A stretch of DNA of 64,000 bases from Pseudomonadota bacterium (GCA_021847105.1 JAJZUT010000013.1:1-64000); one strand, 5' to 3'. Shown: positions 44,110-55,897, counted from the first letter of the stretch. Numbers and translations: made by a program. The notes: generated from the sequence alone by a model not told the origin.

Positions 44110-45092
44110 TGCATCACCTCCGGGGCCTCGCGCCCCTCGAGCACGAACGCCGCCGCGCGGCGCGCCAGCGCCGGTGCGGCGAGAAAGCCGTGACGAAACA
44201 GCCCGTTCACGTACAGCGTGCCGTTGCGACGCGTCAGCCGCGGCAGATTGTCGGGGAACGCCGGGCGCACTCCGGTGCCGATCTCGAGGATTTCCGCCTC
44301 GCCGAAGGCCGGGTGCAGCGCATAGGCCGCCCCGAGCAGCTCGAGCATCGAACGCGCCGAGATGCGGCTCGCCTGGTCGCTCTCGATCATGGTGGCGCCG
44401 ATCATGTACCGTCCATTGTCCCGCGGCACCACGTACACCGGCGTGCGCGGGTGCAGCACGCGGATCGTGCGCGTCAGGGCGAGATCCGAGGCCTGCAAGT
44501 GCAGCATCTCGCCCTTGACGCCGCGCAGGTCGGTCAGCACCGTGCGGGCGGCCAATCCGGTGCAGTCGATGGTGCACTGTCCTTCGCCCGAGGTGTCCCG
44601 CGGCGCCTCGGTGCTGAAATGAATCGTGCCGCCAAGACCGCGCAGCCGCTCGGCGAGCGCATGCAGTGCGGCGCGCGGGTCGATGTGCGCCTCATCCTTG
44701 AAAAACAGTCCGTGCTCGAACCGTCCGGCCAGATCGGGCTCGAGCGCGGCGATGCCGTCGGCATCGAGCCAGGCGTAGTTCTCGGTCCGCCGGGCAAAGT
44801 GCTTCAGCTCCCCGACATCGCGCGCATGCGCCAGCACCAGCGTGCCGCGGCGCACCATCGCCGGGTAGCGCTCGGCCCACCAGGCAAACCCCTCATCCCC
44901 GAGCGCCACGATGTGCGGCGGGGAGCTCACCCGCTCGCACCAGGGCGCGAGCATCCCGCCGGCAAACCATGAGCAGCCGGCTTTGTCGAAGCCCTCGTGG
45001 CGCTCGAAGACCTGCACGCTCGCGCCCCGTTCCGCAAGCTCCACGGCGCAGGCGAGTCCGGCGACCCCGGCGCCGATGATGGTGGCGCGCAT
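44106..45092 (-). CDS. thiO: ThiO: FAD-dependent glycine oxidase
   Basis: ThiO oxidises glycine to the dehydroglycine used by ThiG under aerobic conditions. The 328 residues show an N-terminal FAD motif (ATIIGAGVAGLACAVELAERG), ERHEGFDKAGCSWFAGGMLAPWCE, the substrate region YVVPRDNGRYMIGATMIE and a C-terminal VNGLFRHGFLAAPALARR. It lies 3 bases after thiC. Confidence 0.95.
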   Translation of the reverse strand: MRATIIGAGVAGLACAVELAERGASVQVFERHEGFDKAGCSWFAGGMLAPWCERVSSPPHIVALGDEGFAWWAERYPAMVRRGTLVLAHARDVGELKHFARRTENYAWLDADGIAALEPDLAGRFEHGLFFKDEAHIDPRAALHALAERLRGLGGTIHFSTEAPRDTSGEGQCTIDCTGLAARTVLTDLRGVKGEMLHLQASDLALTRTIRVLHPRTPVYVVPRDNGRYMIGATMIESDQASRISARSMLELLGAAYALHPAFGEAEILEIGTGVRPAFPDNLPRLTRRNGTLYVNGLFRHGFLAAPALARRAAAFVLEGREAPEVMH

Positions 45093-45095
45093 TGC

Positions 45096-46937
<1,842 letters not shown>

Positions 46938-46965
46938 TCAGTGCTAGAAAGCGCACGAGACCAAC

Positions 46966-47063
46966 TTTCCTACGCCAGCATGAACTGGATCAGGTTCGAA
47001 GGGTCGCCGCGCCGCGCCCGCTGGCGCCATCGGCCTCTCAGCCCCTTGGCGGGGCTCCCCCAG
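46966..47063 (-). promoter_or_regulatory. TPP riboswitch (THI element) upstream of thiC
   Basis: On the minus strand the stretch contains GGGGAGCCC, CTGAGAGG, ACCCTTCGAACCTGATC and GGCGTAGGAAAG in the order of the thi-box consensus. It ends about 73 bases before the thiC start. Binding of TPP should lower expression of the thi operon, most likely by blocking translation or causing early termination. Confidence 0.95.
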
Positions 47064-47099
47064 TCACGGCGGAGACGATAGTACGGCGGGCCGCGTCGG

Positions 47100-48719
47100 T
47101 CAACGGCACGCGGTGAGCCGCAGGCCGGGCAGCACGTGCGTCTGCTCGCGGCGCACCGCTTGCAGCAGGCTGGGTCGAAGACCTAGCAATGCGAGGATTG
47201 TCGGCGCGATCTCGGCGGTCTGTACGGGGCGGCCGACGGTCCGCGCTGCAAGCTGCGGGTTCGCCACCAGCAGTGCCACGTGACGGTCATCCTCATGGAA
47301 CCCCCCGTGCTCGGCGATCTTGTCGGCGTGGTCGGTGTAGATCACGCCCAGGCGCGGCTCGAGGATGAAGTCCGGGGCGCGCGGGTCGGTGCGCGGGTCA
47401 CCGAACAGCGCGGCGAGCTCCGCGCCGCTGTAGAACTTGCCGATGCCGAGATCGCGTCCGGCGGCCTGCGCCGCACTGAGGCTGCGGATCACCGCTGCGA
47501 CGCGGCCGCGATACGCCGGAGTCAGCCATTCGAGCAGCACATCGTCGGCGACGTGAAAACGGTCCGCCGGTCCGAGCGCATCGAGCGCGGGGGTCAGGAC
47601 GGTGCGTGCGGAGATGATCCGGACCCGGGAGCGGTCGATCGGCGCGTTGCCGCTCTTGGCGCTGATAATGAGCACGGTCGACTCGAGCAATCCGCGCTGC
47701 TGCAGCGCGGCAACCAGCCGCCCGAGTGAGTCGTCTACGAAGGTAATCGCCGCGTGCAACGCCGGGCTCGGCCGCCCTGCACTGTTGAGATAGCCGCCCT
47801 GCGGACGCTTCTCGGCGACATTGACCGATTGGAAATCCATGCCGAACAGGGCGGGCACGCCAAGGTGATGCCGGCCGCTGTGATCGAACCCAGCGATTTC
47901 GTTGAGCAGAGCCTGCAGTTTCAAGCCGTCGTAGAGGCGTATCGCTGTGGTCGAGTCCTGGAACGACAGACGCGGGTTGCGCAGCCGCTGCGCGCCCAGT
48001 CCGAAACGCCCCAGGTTGGCGCGCGTCAGCGCCGCGTGCACTTCCGGAGCATAGAAGTCATCGATGTTTACCCCGGGCCCCTCGAGTGGACCGCCGGGAC
48101 CGTTGAGGATGTCGTATGCGGGGTGCTTGTCGATCCACGCTGTGCGCATGCCGCGCGCATGCAGCACCCCGAACACCGTGTTGACGCGCAGATAGTTGTG
48201 CGGCCACAGCGGTTCGCAGTGACCGCCAATGCGCCGCTCGGGCAGTCGCCTCGGGTCGATCGCCTCGGCGCTGTTCACCGCGAGGTCCGCCGCGCCGCCG
48301 TTCAAGCGGCGCTCATTGCGATCCAGGTACCCGGTCAGTCGGACCTCAGCACCGGGTGGCCCGCTGCAATGCGATCCGGCCGGGTACAGCGCGCGATCGA
48401 AGGTATCGTCGTAATAGACGCCCGTCACGCGCGGCGGTCCGCCGGTTACCTGGGCGAGCAGGCCCGGAAAAGAATCTGAGGGTAGGGGTGTAGAGGCATC
48501 GCTGTAGAGCACACCGTGCCGCGTGAGCGCGGCAAGCTGCGGACAGCCCCCGGAGGCGATGCAGCGCGCAAGATCCACCTCGTGCAGTCCGTCGACGCTG
48601 ATCAGCAGCACGTGCCGCACCGTCGGTCGCCTCGCTGCGCCAGCCGCAACGGCCGGCCCGACAACCAGCGTGAACATCATCAGCACGGCAAGCCGCGCAA
48701 ACGTATTTCTGCCACCCAT
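47100..48719 (-). CDS. Secreted type I phosphodiesterase / alkaline phosphatase superfamily protein
   Basis: This 539-residue protein has an N-terminal signal peptide (LAVLMMFTLVVGPAVAAGAA). It has the metal-dependent phosphodiesterase pattern: VLLISVDGLHEVDL (first Asp), PSDSFPGLLAQVTGG, AWIDKHPAYD and, near the end, EHGGFHEDDRHVALL. The nucleophile position, usually Thr in this group, reads Ser in PSDSFPG. The substrate is unknown; it acts in the periplasm or outside. It stands alone between the thi operon and the KGG gene, on the same strand. Confidence 0.88.
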   Translation of the reverse strand: MGGRNTFARLAVLMMFTLVVGPAVAAGAARRPTVRHVLLISVDGLHEVDLARCIASGGCPQLAALTRHGVLYSDASTPLPSDSFPGLLAQVTGGPPRVTGVYYDDTFDRALYPAGSHCSGPPGAEVRLTGYLDRNERRLNGGAADLAVNSAEAIDPRRLPERRIGGHCEPLWPHNYLRVNTVFGVLHARGMRTAWIDKHPAYDILNGPGGPLEGPGVNIDDFYAPEVHAALTRANLGRFGLGAQRLRNPRLSFQDSTTAIRLYDGLKLQALLNEIAGFDHSGRHHLGVPALFGMDFQSVNVAEKRPQGGYLNSAGRPSPALHAAITFVDDSLGRLVAALQQRGLLESTVLIISAKSGNAPIDRSRVRIISARTVLTPALDALGPADRFHVADDVLLEWLTPAYRGRVAAVIRSLSAAQAAGRDLGIGKFYSGAELAALFGDPRTDPRAPDFILEPRLGVIYTDHADKIAEHGGFHEDDRHVALLVANPQLAARTVGRPVQTAEIAPTILALLGLRPSLLQAVRREQTHVLPGLRLTACR

Positions 48720-48919
48720 GGCGACTCTTCACCCGCCGTACACGACGGGCGCGCAGCCTAGAGTCCCGATATGACAGTCCGATGACAGAGATCGACGATT
48801 GTGACAGCACGCAACCGAACGTGGCGCTCGCACTCGGTCGAGCACACCCCACGGCCGGAGTGCCGTGCGCGTTCCCGCGCTGCGCCAACTTCCCGCGGAC
48901 GCAGCGCGCTGCGCCTGCC

Positions 48920-49282
48920 TCAGTCGCGGTGGACGGCGTGACTGGCCTGACCGCCCTTACGGCCGGCCTCGGCGGCGAGCTGGCGGTTCTGCGAGAAGCT
49001 GCGCTTCTCGTCCGGCACGCTTTGCCCGCCCTTGCGGCCGGCCTCGGCTGCCAGACGTCGGTTCTGCGAGAAGCTGCGCTTCGCATCCGGCACGCTTTGC
49101 CCGCCCTTGCGGCCGGCCTCGGCTGCCAGACGTCGGTTCTGCGAAAAGCTGCGTTTGCCGTCAGGTACCGCCTTACCGCCCATGCTGGCGATCTGGCGCT
49201 GACGCTCCTGACTCATGGATGCAAAACCCCGTCCGCTGGTACCCTTCTGGACTGGTTGTCCCTCGTGGGCTGGCTGAATCAT
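48920..49282 (-). CDS. KGG/GsiB-type stress-induced repeat protein
   Basis: This 120-residue, very hydrophilic protein contains repeated units of the type GRKGGQSVPDAKRSFSQNRR with the KGG motif of GsiB/YciG-like stress proteins. Such proteins accumulate on starvation, desiccation or acid stress in other bacteria. ATG 49282 is supported by an AAGGAGA ribosome-binding site 7 bases upstream. It has no signal peptide or membrane segment. Confidence 0.88.
   Translation of the reverse strand: MIQPAHEGQPVQKGTSGRGFASMSQERQRQIASMGGKAVPDGKRSFSQNRRLAAEAGRKGGQSVPDAKRSFSQNRRLAAEAGRKGGQSVPDEKRSFSQNRQLAAEAGRKGGQASHAVHRD
48950..49170 (-). repeat. Three 75-bp direct repeats encoding KGG units
   Basis: The sequence ggccggcctcgg recurs at 48961, 49036 and 49111, exactly 75 bases apart. 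Each unit encodes 25 residues. The last two units are nearly identical, so copy number could change by slippage. Confidence 0.85.
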
Positions 49283-49415
49283 GGGCGCTCTCCTTATGGT
49301 CGGGATACGGAACGGGCTCGGATGAACCCGCGGCGGCACCGCCGCCACTCTACATAAGACCCGCGCTCGGCCCCGGGGGTTCCTGCGACGTTCCCGCCCA
49401 TGCAGGCGGAGCGCC

Positions 49416-50099
49416 TCAACCGGGGGCCGGTTTCACCATTTTCGCGACATGTTCTGGTTTTTTTTCACCCAATTTCGCATCGATCGCCGCAATTTCCTGC
49501 TGCAGCATCGTCCGAACATCTGGCGGGGGATTCATGGCCAACAGCTTGTTGAACCGGGTCCGCGCCAGCGCCAGGTCGCCGCGTCGCATCGCAGCGGCCG
49601 CTCCGAAGAATAACGCTTTCGGGGAGTTCGGGTCGAGCACCAGCGCGCGTTCGATCAGCTGGCCGGCCGGTCCATCGAGTGAGGAATCGTGAATCAGGAT
49701 CATCGCCTCGGCTTCCCCGATCAGCGCCGCGGCGCTGTGCCCGCCGGCCACCCGGTCGGCGTGCCGGAAGGCCCGCACGGCGAGCGGATACTCCTGCAGG
49801 ATGTTGTAGGACTTGCCGAGTTTCAGCCACGCCGCCAAATCACGCGGATGGCGGTCCAGGTGATCAATCAACTGCTCGATCGGCGACTGCGGCGAGGCAA
49901 CTCCGGGATTCTGCCGCCAGGACCAATTGCTGAAGGTCATGTACAGCGCCGCCGAGCCGCCGGCCAACACCACGCAGGCGAACAGTGCAGCCCAATGCGC
50001 TGGCGCAAGCTGCGTGCGCAGCGGGCGAATGAGCGGGACCACGACCAGCCCTGCGGCGACGGCGGTGAGCAGCGTCGCAAATAGAATGAATACGATCAT
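49416..50099 (-). CDS. ccmI: CcmI-type cytochrome c maturation protein (TPR)
   Basis: CcmI/CycH chaperones apocytochrome c to the CcmF/H haem ligation complex. The 227 residues have two N-terminal membrane helices (MIVFILFATLLTAVAAGLVVVP and AALFACVVLAGGSAALYM). TPR-like repeats follow (DLAAWLKLGKSYNILQEYPLAVRAF, GQLIERALVLDPNSPKALFF). It is the last ccm gene and overlaps ccmH by 4 bases. Confidence 0.9.
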   Translation of the reverse strand: MIVFILFATLLTAVAAGLVVVPLIRPLRTQLAPAHWAALFACVVLAGGSAALYMTFSNWSWRQNPGVASPQSPIEQLIDHLDRHPRDLAAWLKLGKSYNILQEYPLAVRAFRHADRVAGGHSAAALIGEAEAMILIHDSSLDGPAGQLIERALVLDPNSPKALFFGAAAAMRRGDLALARTRFNKLLAMNPPPDVRTMLQQEIAAIDAKLGEKKPEHVAKMVKPAPG

Positions 50100-50581
50100 C
50101 GGCTGTGCTTTCCAGTGCCGGCCAGGCCGTCATCGAGGGACTCGTCTTCCTCATCACCGCTCTCGCGTGTCACTAGGGTGGCCCGACGTCGAATCACCCA
50201 CGCCGCGCTCAGCGCGCCGACGAGGAGCAGCACGCCCGGGGTGAGCCAGAGCCAAGCGGTCCGCCAGGCGAACGGTGGCTTGAACAGGATGAAATAACCG
50301 TAACGCGAGACGAAGAAATTGCGGATCTGCTGATCCGTGTCGCCGGCGAGAAGCATTTGGCGGATCTGCCGGCGCATGTCGGCGGCAAGACTCACCGGAG
50401 AGTTTGCCAGCGACTCATCCTGACACTGCATGCAGCGAAAGTTGTGGATCAGCCGCTCATAGCGTGCCTGCAGTTCGGGCGTCGGCATGCGCGTCGGGGC
50501 GATCGCATGTGCAAAGGGCGCAGCGAGCAGTGCCAACAGCACCAGCAACGCACCCGGTAGCCGCGGCGAGAGGCGCCTCAT
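50096..50581 (-). CDS. ccmH: CcmH: thiol-disulfide protein of cytochrome c maturation
   Basis: CcmH reduces apocytochrome c haem-binding cysteines. ATG 50581 gives 161 residues. It has a signal sequence, the conserved motif FRCMQCQDESLANSPVSLA with the LRCxxCQ cysteines, and a membrane helix near residue 115 (WLTPGVLLLVGALSAAWVI). It overlaps ccmG and ccmI by 4 bases each. Confidence 0.95.
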   Translation of the reverse strand: MRRLSPRLPGALLVLLALLAAPFAHAIAPTRMPTPELQARYERLIHNFRCMQCQDESLANSPVSLAADMRRQIRQMLLAGDTDQQIRNFFVSRYGYFILFKPPFAWRTAWLWLTPGVLLLVGALSAAWVIRRRATLVTRESGDEEDESLDDGLAGTGKHSR

Positions 50582-51117
50582 GAGCCGCTCGCCTGACCCG
50601 CCGGCAGGCGTGGCAGGATGTCGTGCGCCCAGGCGCGCGGGGTGATCGGGCCGATGTATTTGTACACAATGATGCCCTGGGGATTGACCACGAAAGTCTC
50701 CGGCGCGCCATACACGCCCCATTGGATGGCTTCGAGACCACCCGGGTCGAATGCAATCTGCTGGTAGGGATTGCCCTTCTGGTGCAGATAGGCCATCGCC
50801 TCGGCACGGCTGTCCTTCCAGTCGAGCCCGATCAGCGGCACGACGCCGGTGTGGGCGATGGCGAGCAGTTCGGGTGACTCGATGCGACAGGAAATGCACC
50901 ATGTCCCCCAGACGTTGAGCAGGTACCAGTGTCCGCGCAGCGCCGCGGAAGTGACCTTCTCGTTCGGATCACTCAGGCTCGGCAGCGAGAAGCTCGGCGC
51001 CGGTTTGCCGATCAGCGGCGAGGGTACCAGGTCCTTGCGGGGCGCCTGATGGATCGAGAGTGCCAACAGCACCACGATCGCAGCGAACACCCCGAGCGGT
51101 ACGAAGTAGCGGATCAT
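50578..51117 (-). CDS. ccmG: CcmG/DsbE thioredoxin-like protein
   Basis: CcmG is a membrane-anchored thioredoxin feeding electrons to cytochrome c maturation. The 179 residues have an N-terminal anchor and the active-site motif WGTWCISCRIESP (CxxC). GKPAPSFSLPSL is conserved at the fold start, and the later GAPETFVVNPQG contains the conserved Pro loop. Confidence 0.96.
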   Translation of the reverse strand: MIRYFVPLGVFAAIVVLLALSIHQAPRKDLVPSPLIGKPAPSFSLPSLSDPNEKVTSAALRGHWYLLNVWGTWCISCRIESPELLAIAHTGVVPLIGLDWKDSRAEAMAYLHQKGNPYQQIAFDPGGLEAIQWGVYGAPETFVVNPQGIIVYKYIGPITPRAWAHDILPRLPAGQASGS

Positions 51118-53072
51118 CGCGCATCGCCTCCAGCGAGGATCGCGGCAGCCTCTTTCGTCGCGGAGTCCGCGACTCGGTAGCGCCGATCCGTGATCGCGAG
51201 CAACCCGCCGCCGGCCATGATCAGCGCGCCGATCCAGATGTAGAGCACCAGAGGACGAACCTGCAGACGGAAGCTCCAGCGTCCATCGCCGAGATTCTGC
51301 CCGAGCGCCACCAGAATGTTGCTGCCGCCGTTGATGGTGATCGCCGAGTGGGTGGTGGCAATGTGCTGCACCCAGTAATCGCGCTTGGCCGGGTGCATCA
51401 CCGCCACCGGCTTGCCGTGGCGCGTTACCACCATGGTTGCGCCGGAACCGCCGTAGTCGGGTCCCTGGATCGGGCCGACCCCCTGGAAGCGGAAGGTGTA
51501 CCCGCCGTCGCGAACGCTCGAGCCGATGGCGAGCGCCACGTCGCGCTCGGCGGTGAAGGCCTGCACGGCAGTCATCGAGAACACGAAAACGCCAAGTCCA
51601 ATGTGCGCGATGGTCATGCCGAGCACGGCGCGCGGAATGGCGATCCGGCGGCGCAGCCGGTCAATCGGGTCGATCAGCGAGGCGATAATGATCCACACCC
51701 CGAGCGTCATGCTCACCGGGGAGAGAATCCCCGCGCCGGTGAACACCCCGAAAGCCACCGCGCAACCGATCAGCGCCGCGGCACCCAGTGCCACCAGCAA
51801 GGTGCGACCGCGGCCACCGAGGCCGCCGCGCTTCCAGCGCGCATGCATGCCCATCGGCACGAGCACAAGCAGCGGCAACATCGAGACCAGGAACGTCGGA
51901 TTGAAATACGGCGGACCGACCGAGAGCTTGCCGAGGCCGAGCGCGTTGGAGATGATCGGGGCCATCTCCCCGGCGAACACCGTGCCGCAGGCCGTCACCA
52001 ACAAGATGTTGTTGAACAGCAGAAACGACTCGCGCGCGGTGAGCTCAAAGCCGGCCTCGGACTGCATCTGCGGCGCGCGCCAGGCGTACAGGGCGAGCGC
52101 CGCGCCGATCATGATCACGAGGAAGGTCAGGATGAACTCGCCGCGGCCGGGGCTGACCGCGAACGAATGTACCGAGATCAGCACCCCGGAGCGCACCAGG
52201 AAGGTTCCGACCAGGCTCAGCGAGAAACCGAGCACCGCCAGCAACAGCGTCCAGCTCTTGAACAGTCCCCGCTTCTCGGTCACCGCCAGCGAGTGGATGA
52301 GCGCGGTGCCCATCAGCCACGGCATGAACGAGGCGTTCTCGACCGGATCCCAGAACCAGAATCCGCCCCAGCCGAGGGTGTAATACGCCCACCAGCTGCC
52401 GAGGGCGATCCCGCAGGTGAGAAATGCCCAGGCCGAGGTGGCCCACGGACGCGTCCAGCGCGCCCACTCCCGGTCTAGCCGGCCCTCGAGCAGCGCCGCG
52501 CCGGCGAAGGCGTAAGCGACCGCCAACCCCACATACCCGGTGTAGAGCACCGGCGGGTGCGCCGCGAGTCCCGGGTCCTGCAGGATGGGGTTCAGGCCCT
52601 GCCCGTCCGCCCACGGCGGACTGAGCCGCACGAACGGATTGGAGGTGAGCAGCGTGTAGAGAATGAAGCCGAAGCTGATGGTGCCCAGCACTCCCAGCAC
52701 GCGCGCGGCGAAATTGCGCGGCAGGCGCGCCGTGCCGAACGCGGCCGCCACGGTCCAGCAGCTGAGCAGGAAGATCCAGAGAATCAGTGAGCCCGAGTGC
52801 GCCCCCCACAGCGCAGCGACGCGGTAGAACAGCGGCAGCGCCGAGTTGGAGTTCTCGGCCACGTAGGCGACGGAGAAGTCATTGGCGACGAACGAGGCGA
52901 TCAGACACCCCATCGCGGTCGCAACCATGACGAACTGTCCCGCGACCGCCGGGGTGACGACCGCAGTCCAGCGCTCGCGACCGAGCGCCGGACCGACGAT
53001 GCCGAACACCGCCTGCAGCGCGGCGAGCAGTAACGCCAGAATCAGCGCGAATTGACCCAGCTCGGGAATCAC
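51114..53072 (-). CDS. ccmF: CcmF: haem lyase subunit
   Basis: CcmF is the polytopic haem ligation protein of System I. The 652 residues have about 15 membrane helices and the WWD motif [19 protein letters not shown], together with conserved [11 protein letters not shown]. The start is GTG 53072, overlapping the ccmE stop as GTGA. Confidence 0.97.
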   Translation of the reverse strand: MIPELGQFALILALLLAALQAVFGIVGPALGRERWTAVVTPAVAGQFVMVATAMGCLIASFVANDFSVAYVAENSNSALPLFYRVAALWGAHSGSLILWIFLLSCWTVAAAFGTARLPRNFAARVLGVLGTISFGFILYTLLTSNPFVRLSPPWADGQGLNPILQDPGLAAHPPVLYTGYVGLAVAYAFAGAALLEGRLDREWARWTRPWATSAWAFLTCGIALGSWWAYYTLGWGGFWFWDPVENASFMPWLMGTALIHSLAVTEKRGLFKSWTLLLAVLGFSLSLVGTFLVRSGVLISVHSFAVSPGRGEFILTFLVIMIGAALALYAWRAPQMQSEAGFELTARESFLLFNNILLVTACGTVFAGEMAPIISNALGLGKLSVGPPYFNPTFLVSMLPLLVLVPMGMHARWKRGGLGGRGRTLLVALGAAALIGCAVAFGVFTGAGILSPVSMTLGVWIIIASLIDPIDRLRRRIAIPRAVLGMTIAHIGLGVFVFSMTAVQAFTAERDVALAIGSSVRDGGYTFRFQGVGPIQGPDYGGSGATMVVTRHGKPVAVMHPAKRDYWVQHIATTHSAITINGGSNILVALGQNLGDGRWSFRLQVRPLVLYIWIGALIMAGGGLLAITDRRYRVADSATKEAAAILAGGDAR

Positions 53073-53575
53073 TGCGCGTACTCCGTCGCGGCCGTGACGC
53101 TGGCGGGTGTGCCGTGGGCCTGTACGGCGAGGGACGCATCGCGCGGGTCACCGTGTCGAATCCCCCAGGCCTGATGGATGCCAGGCGGCCGGTAGTTCTG
53201 ATCGTGCTTGGCAAGTACCTGGTCGGCAACAAACACCCCATCGGGCAGCAGCTTGCCATGCACGATCACCCCGGCATTTTCACGGAACAGATCCGGCAGC
53301 ACCCCGGTGTACTCGACCGGAATCTCATGCTTGAGGTCCGTCACCATGAAGCGCACCTGCATGCTGCCGGGCGTGCGGTGCACGCTGCCCTTGGCCACCA
53401 GACCCCCAAGCCGGAACGACTCCCCCTGCGGCGCCTTGCCGGCGGCGACCTGCGAGGGAATGAAGTAGAACGTCACATTCTGGCGAAACGCCGAGAGCGC
53501 GAGACCGCCGGCGATCGACACGCCCACGAGAATCCCCAGCACCAGCAGCAGCCGGCGTCGTCGAGTCGGTGTCAT
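53069..53575 (-). CDS. ccmE: CcmE: haem chaperone
   Basis: CcmE carries haem covalently on a His in the periplasm. ATG 53575 gives 168 residues, with a membrane anchor ([20 protein letters not shown]). The haem-binding motif near the end reads [12 protein letters not shown]; the usual family form is HDENY, so Glu is replaced by Gln. It overlaps the ccmD stop by 4 bases. Confidence 0.95.
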   Translation of the reverse strand: MTPTRRRRLLLVLGILVGVSIAGGLALSAFRQNVTFYFIPSQVAAGKAPQGESFRLGGLVAKGSVHRTPGSMQVRFMVTDLKHEIPVEYTGVLPDLFRENAGVIVHGKLLPDGVFVADQVLAKHDQNYRPPGIHQAWGIRHGDPRDASLAVQAHGTPASVTAATEYAQ

Positions 53576-53733
53576 GATTCCTCCTGCATCTGCAGTCTGC
53601 GCAGCGCCGTGCGCTGCGCGCGGCTCAACAGCCGCTTGGCCCAATACACATTAAGGCCCATCACCACCAGGGTCACGGCGTAGGACGGCCACACCCAGGG
53701 GTAGTACCCGCCCATGTCGAGAAATCTCATCAT
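53572..53733 (-). CDS. ccmD: CcmD: small membrane protein
   Basis: This 53-residue gene is easy to miss inside a longer alternative frame. It reads [20 protein letters not shown], with one membrane helix ([13 protein letters not shown]) and a basic C-terminal tail, the typical CcmD form. It stabilises the CcmABC-haem complex. It overlaps the ccmC stop (ATGA) and the ccmE start by 4 bases. Confidence 0.92.
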   Translation of the reverse strand: MMRFLDMGGYYPWVWPSYAVTLVVMGLNVYWAKRLLSRAQRTALRRLQMQEES

Positions 53734-54467
53734 GCGCCGATCTCCTCGCCGACCCAGCGCGCGCTGCGCTCGCGGTTGAGCACTTCGCCGCGCAGCCGCA
53801 CCATCAGCACCGCCCCGAAGAACAGTGTAAACCCGAGAAACATCATCAGCAGCGGCACCAGCATCGAGGGCGGCATGGTCGGCTTGCCGAGATACATCAC
53901 CGACGGTCCCTGGTGCAGCGAGTTCCACCACACCACCGAATAGTGAATGATCGGGACATTGATCACGCCGACCACGGCAAGCACGGCGCTCACCCGATCG
54001 GCGCGCTGCAAGTCCTCGAACGCCGCGCGCAGTCCCATGTAGCCCAGGTAGAGAAAGAACAATAACAGTTCGGAGGTCAGGCGCGGGTCCCACTGCCAAT
54101 AAGTGCCCCACATCGGCTTGCCCCAGAGCGAGCCGGTGACCAGCGTCGCAAGCGTGAAGGAGGCGCCGATCGGGGCCGCCGCGGCGGCGACGGCATGCGC
54201 GACCTTCATGCGCCAGATCAGGCCAATGCCTCCGGCCACCGCCATGATCGTATAGACCATCAGCGACAGCCACGCACTCGGGGCATGTACATACATGATG
54301 CGATACGCATCGCCCTGCTGGTAATCCGGCGGCGCGAGCCACAGCCCGCCGATGAGTCCGCCGAGAATGAGCAGCGCCGCCGGCCAGGCGAACCAGGGCG
54401 TCAAGCGCCGCGCCGTGCGATACAGATGCGGAGGAGATGCCAGTCGATGAAACCAGGTCCAGGCCAT
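53730..54467 (-). CDS. ccmC: CcmC: haem handling protein
   Basis: CcmC loads haem onto CcmE. The 245 residues include six membrane helices, YVHAPSAWLSLMVYTIMA, and the WWD motif WGTYWQWDPRLTSELLLF. It starts 13 bases after the ccmB stop. Confidence 0.97.
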   Translation of the reverse strand: MAWTWFHRLASPPHLYRTARRLTPWFAWPAALLILGGLIGGLWLAPPDYQQGDAYRIMYVHAPSAWLSLMVYTIMAVAGGIGLIWRMKVAHAVAAAAAPIGASFTLATLVTGSLWGKPMWGTYWQWDPRLTSELLLFFLYLGYMGLRAAFEDLQRADRVSAVLAVVGVINVPIIHYSVVWWNSLHQGPSVMYLGKPTMPPSMLVPLLMMFLGFTLFFGAVLMVRLRGEVLNRERSARWVGEEIGA

Positions 54468-54480
54468 TACGCGTATGCCC

Positions 54481-55188
54481 TCACTCGAGATTGATGCGCA
54501 CGGCCGCCGCGGCCGCCAGCGGCGCCAGCGTCATGCCGAAGACCGCCAGCGCGGCCAACAGGGTGAGCGGCGCGCCGTAAGGTTCGCCGCGAATCGCCAG
54601 CTGCGTCGCGTGCGCGCCGAAGATCAAGACCGGAATGGCCAGCGGCAGCGTCAGCAGCGACAGCAGCGCCCCGGCCCGTCGCACCCCGAGCGTCAGGGCT
54701 GCCCCGACCGCCCCGAGCAGGCTGAGCGTCACTGTGCCGAGGGTCACCGAGGCCAGAATTCCAGGCAGGGCCCTGCCGGGGACCCCGAGCGCAACGGCCG
54801 CCACGGGCGCCATGAGCGCCAGCGGCAGCCCGGTGAGCAACCAGTGCGCAGCGGTCTTGGCCGAGAGTAGCCCGGTCAGTGCACGGCCCGAGAGCGCGTA
54901 CTGCTCGAGCGTGCCGTCCTGGGCATCGTCACGGAAGAGGAATTCGAGCGCGAGCAGCGAGGACAGCAGAGCCGCCGCCCAGAGGACCCCCGAGGCGATG
55001 TGCCGCAGACGGGTCAGTTCGGGGGTGATGGCCAGCGGGAAGAGCGTCGTCACCATCGCAAAGAACGCGAGCGGCTGCACGAGCTGGCTGGCCTTGCGAA
55101 ATGCCAGGCGCAGGTCGCGCTCGAGCATAAGGCGCGCCACCGCGACGGCCGAGGGCGCCGAAGCACGCTCGCTGGCCGCCGACGGCAT
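54481..55188 (-). CDS. ccmB: CcmB: ABC transporter membrane subunit
   Basis: CcmB is the membrane subunit of the CcmAB transporter that helps release holo-CcmE. ATG 55188 gives 235 residues; a TTG at 55218, overlapping ccmA, would add 10. The N-terminus contains MLERDLRLAFRKASQLVQPL and FFAMVTTLFPLAI, and six hydrophobic helices follow, with FRDDAQDGTLEQYALS conserved. Confidence 0.94.
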   Translation of the reverse strand: MPSAASERASAPSAVAVARLMLERDLRLAFRKASQLVQPLAFFAMVTTLFPLAITPELTRLRHIASGVLWAAALLSSLLALEFLFRDDAQDGTLEQYALSGRALTGLLSAKTAAHWLLTGLPLALMAPVAAVALGVPGRALPGILASVTLGTVTLSLLGAVGAALTLGVRRAGALLSLLTLPLAIPVLIFGAHATQLAIRGEPYGAPLTLLAALAVFGMTLAPLAAAAAVRINLE

Positions 55189-55210
55189 TCCCGCCTGCAG
55201 GATATTGATC

Positions 55211-55897
55211 TCAGCCAATGCCCAGCTCCAGTCGCCGCAGGCCCTGCTCGGACACTGCGAGTGGATGGTGCACCGCGGCCATGGCCAGCCCGCCGGCGGC
55301 GAGGTGTTCGTCTATCAGCGTACCCACCAGTCGCTGCCCTTCGACATCCAGATTGGTGGTCGGTTCATCGAGCAGCCACAATGGCACGGCCATCAGCAGC
55401 AGGCCCGCGAGCGCGATGCGCCGCTTCTGGCCGGCTGAGAGCGTGCGGACTGGCCGATCCGCCCAGCGCTGTGCGCCGACCCGCTCGAGTGCCCTCCCGA
55501 GTTCGGGCTGCCCAAAGCGCCGTCGCACGCCGACCCAATAATGCAGGTTCTCGCGACCGGTCAGCTCCCCCTTCAGCGGGGGTTCGTGCCCGAGGTAGGC
55601 CATCTCGGCGTGAAATGCCGGCAGATCCTCGTTCACGTCCCGATCCCGCCAGCGGATTCGCCCGCCCTCCGGATAGGACATGCCGCACACGGTGCGCAGC
55701 AGGCTGGTCTTGCCCGCCCCGTTCGGCCCGGTCAATTGCAGGCACTCCCCGCTCGTGACGGTAAAGCTGACCCCCCGCAAGACGTGGCGCTCCCCGCGCC
55801 ATAAATGCAGATTTTCGCCCCTCAGCGTCGCCTCGGACATGCCGGTGACTGGCCCATCATAGTCTTGATGGGCGGTAAGTCTCCCCAATTCGGACAT
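55211..55897 (-). CDS. ccmA: CcmA: ABC transporter ATPase
   Basis: CcmA supplies ATP hydrolysis for the CcmAB complex. The 228 residues contain Walker A (GPNGAGKTSLLRTVCG), the signature TLSAGQKRRIALAGLLL and Walker B (PLWLLDEPTTNLD). The start at ATG 55897 has a good GGAGA ribosome-binding site; ATG 55840 is a shorter alternative that begins at the conserved ATPase region. It is the first gene of the ccm operon. Confidence 0.96.
   Translation of the reverse strand: MSELGRLTAHQDYDGPVTGMSEATLRGENLHLWRGERHVLRGVSFTVTSGECLQLTGPNGAGKTSLLRTVCGMSYPEGGRIRWRDRDVNEDLPAFHAEMAYLGHEPPLKGELTGRENLHYWVGVRRRFGQPELGRALERVGAQRWADRPVRTLSAGQKRRIALAGLLLMAVPLWLLDEPTTNLDVEGQRLVGTLIDEHLAAGGLAMAAVHHPLAVSEQGLRRLELGIG

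Noticed and set aside
48950..49170. Regular direct repeats as a possible CRISPR array
   Set aside because: The units are contiguous 75-base coding repeats with no unique spacers.
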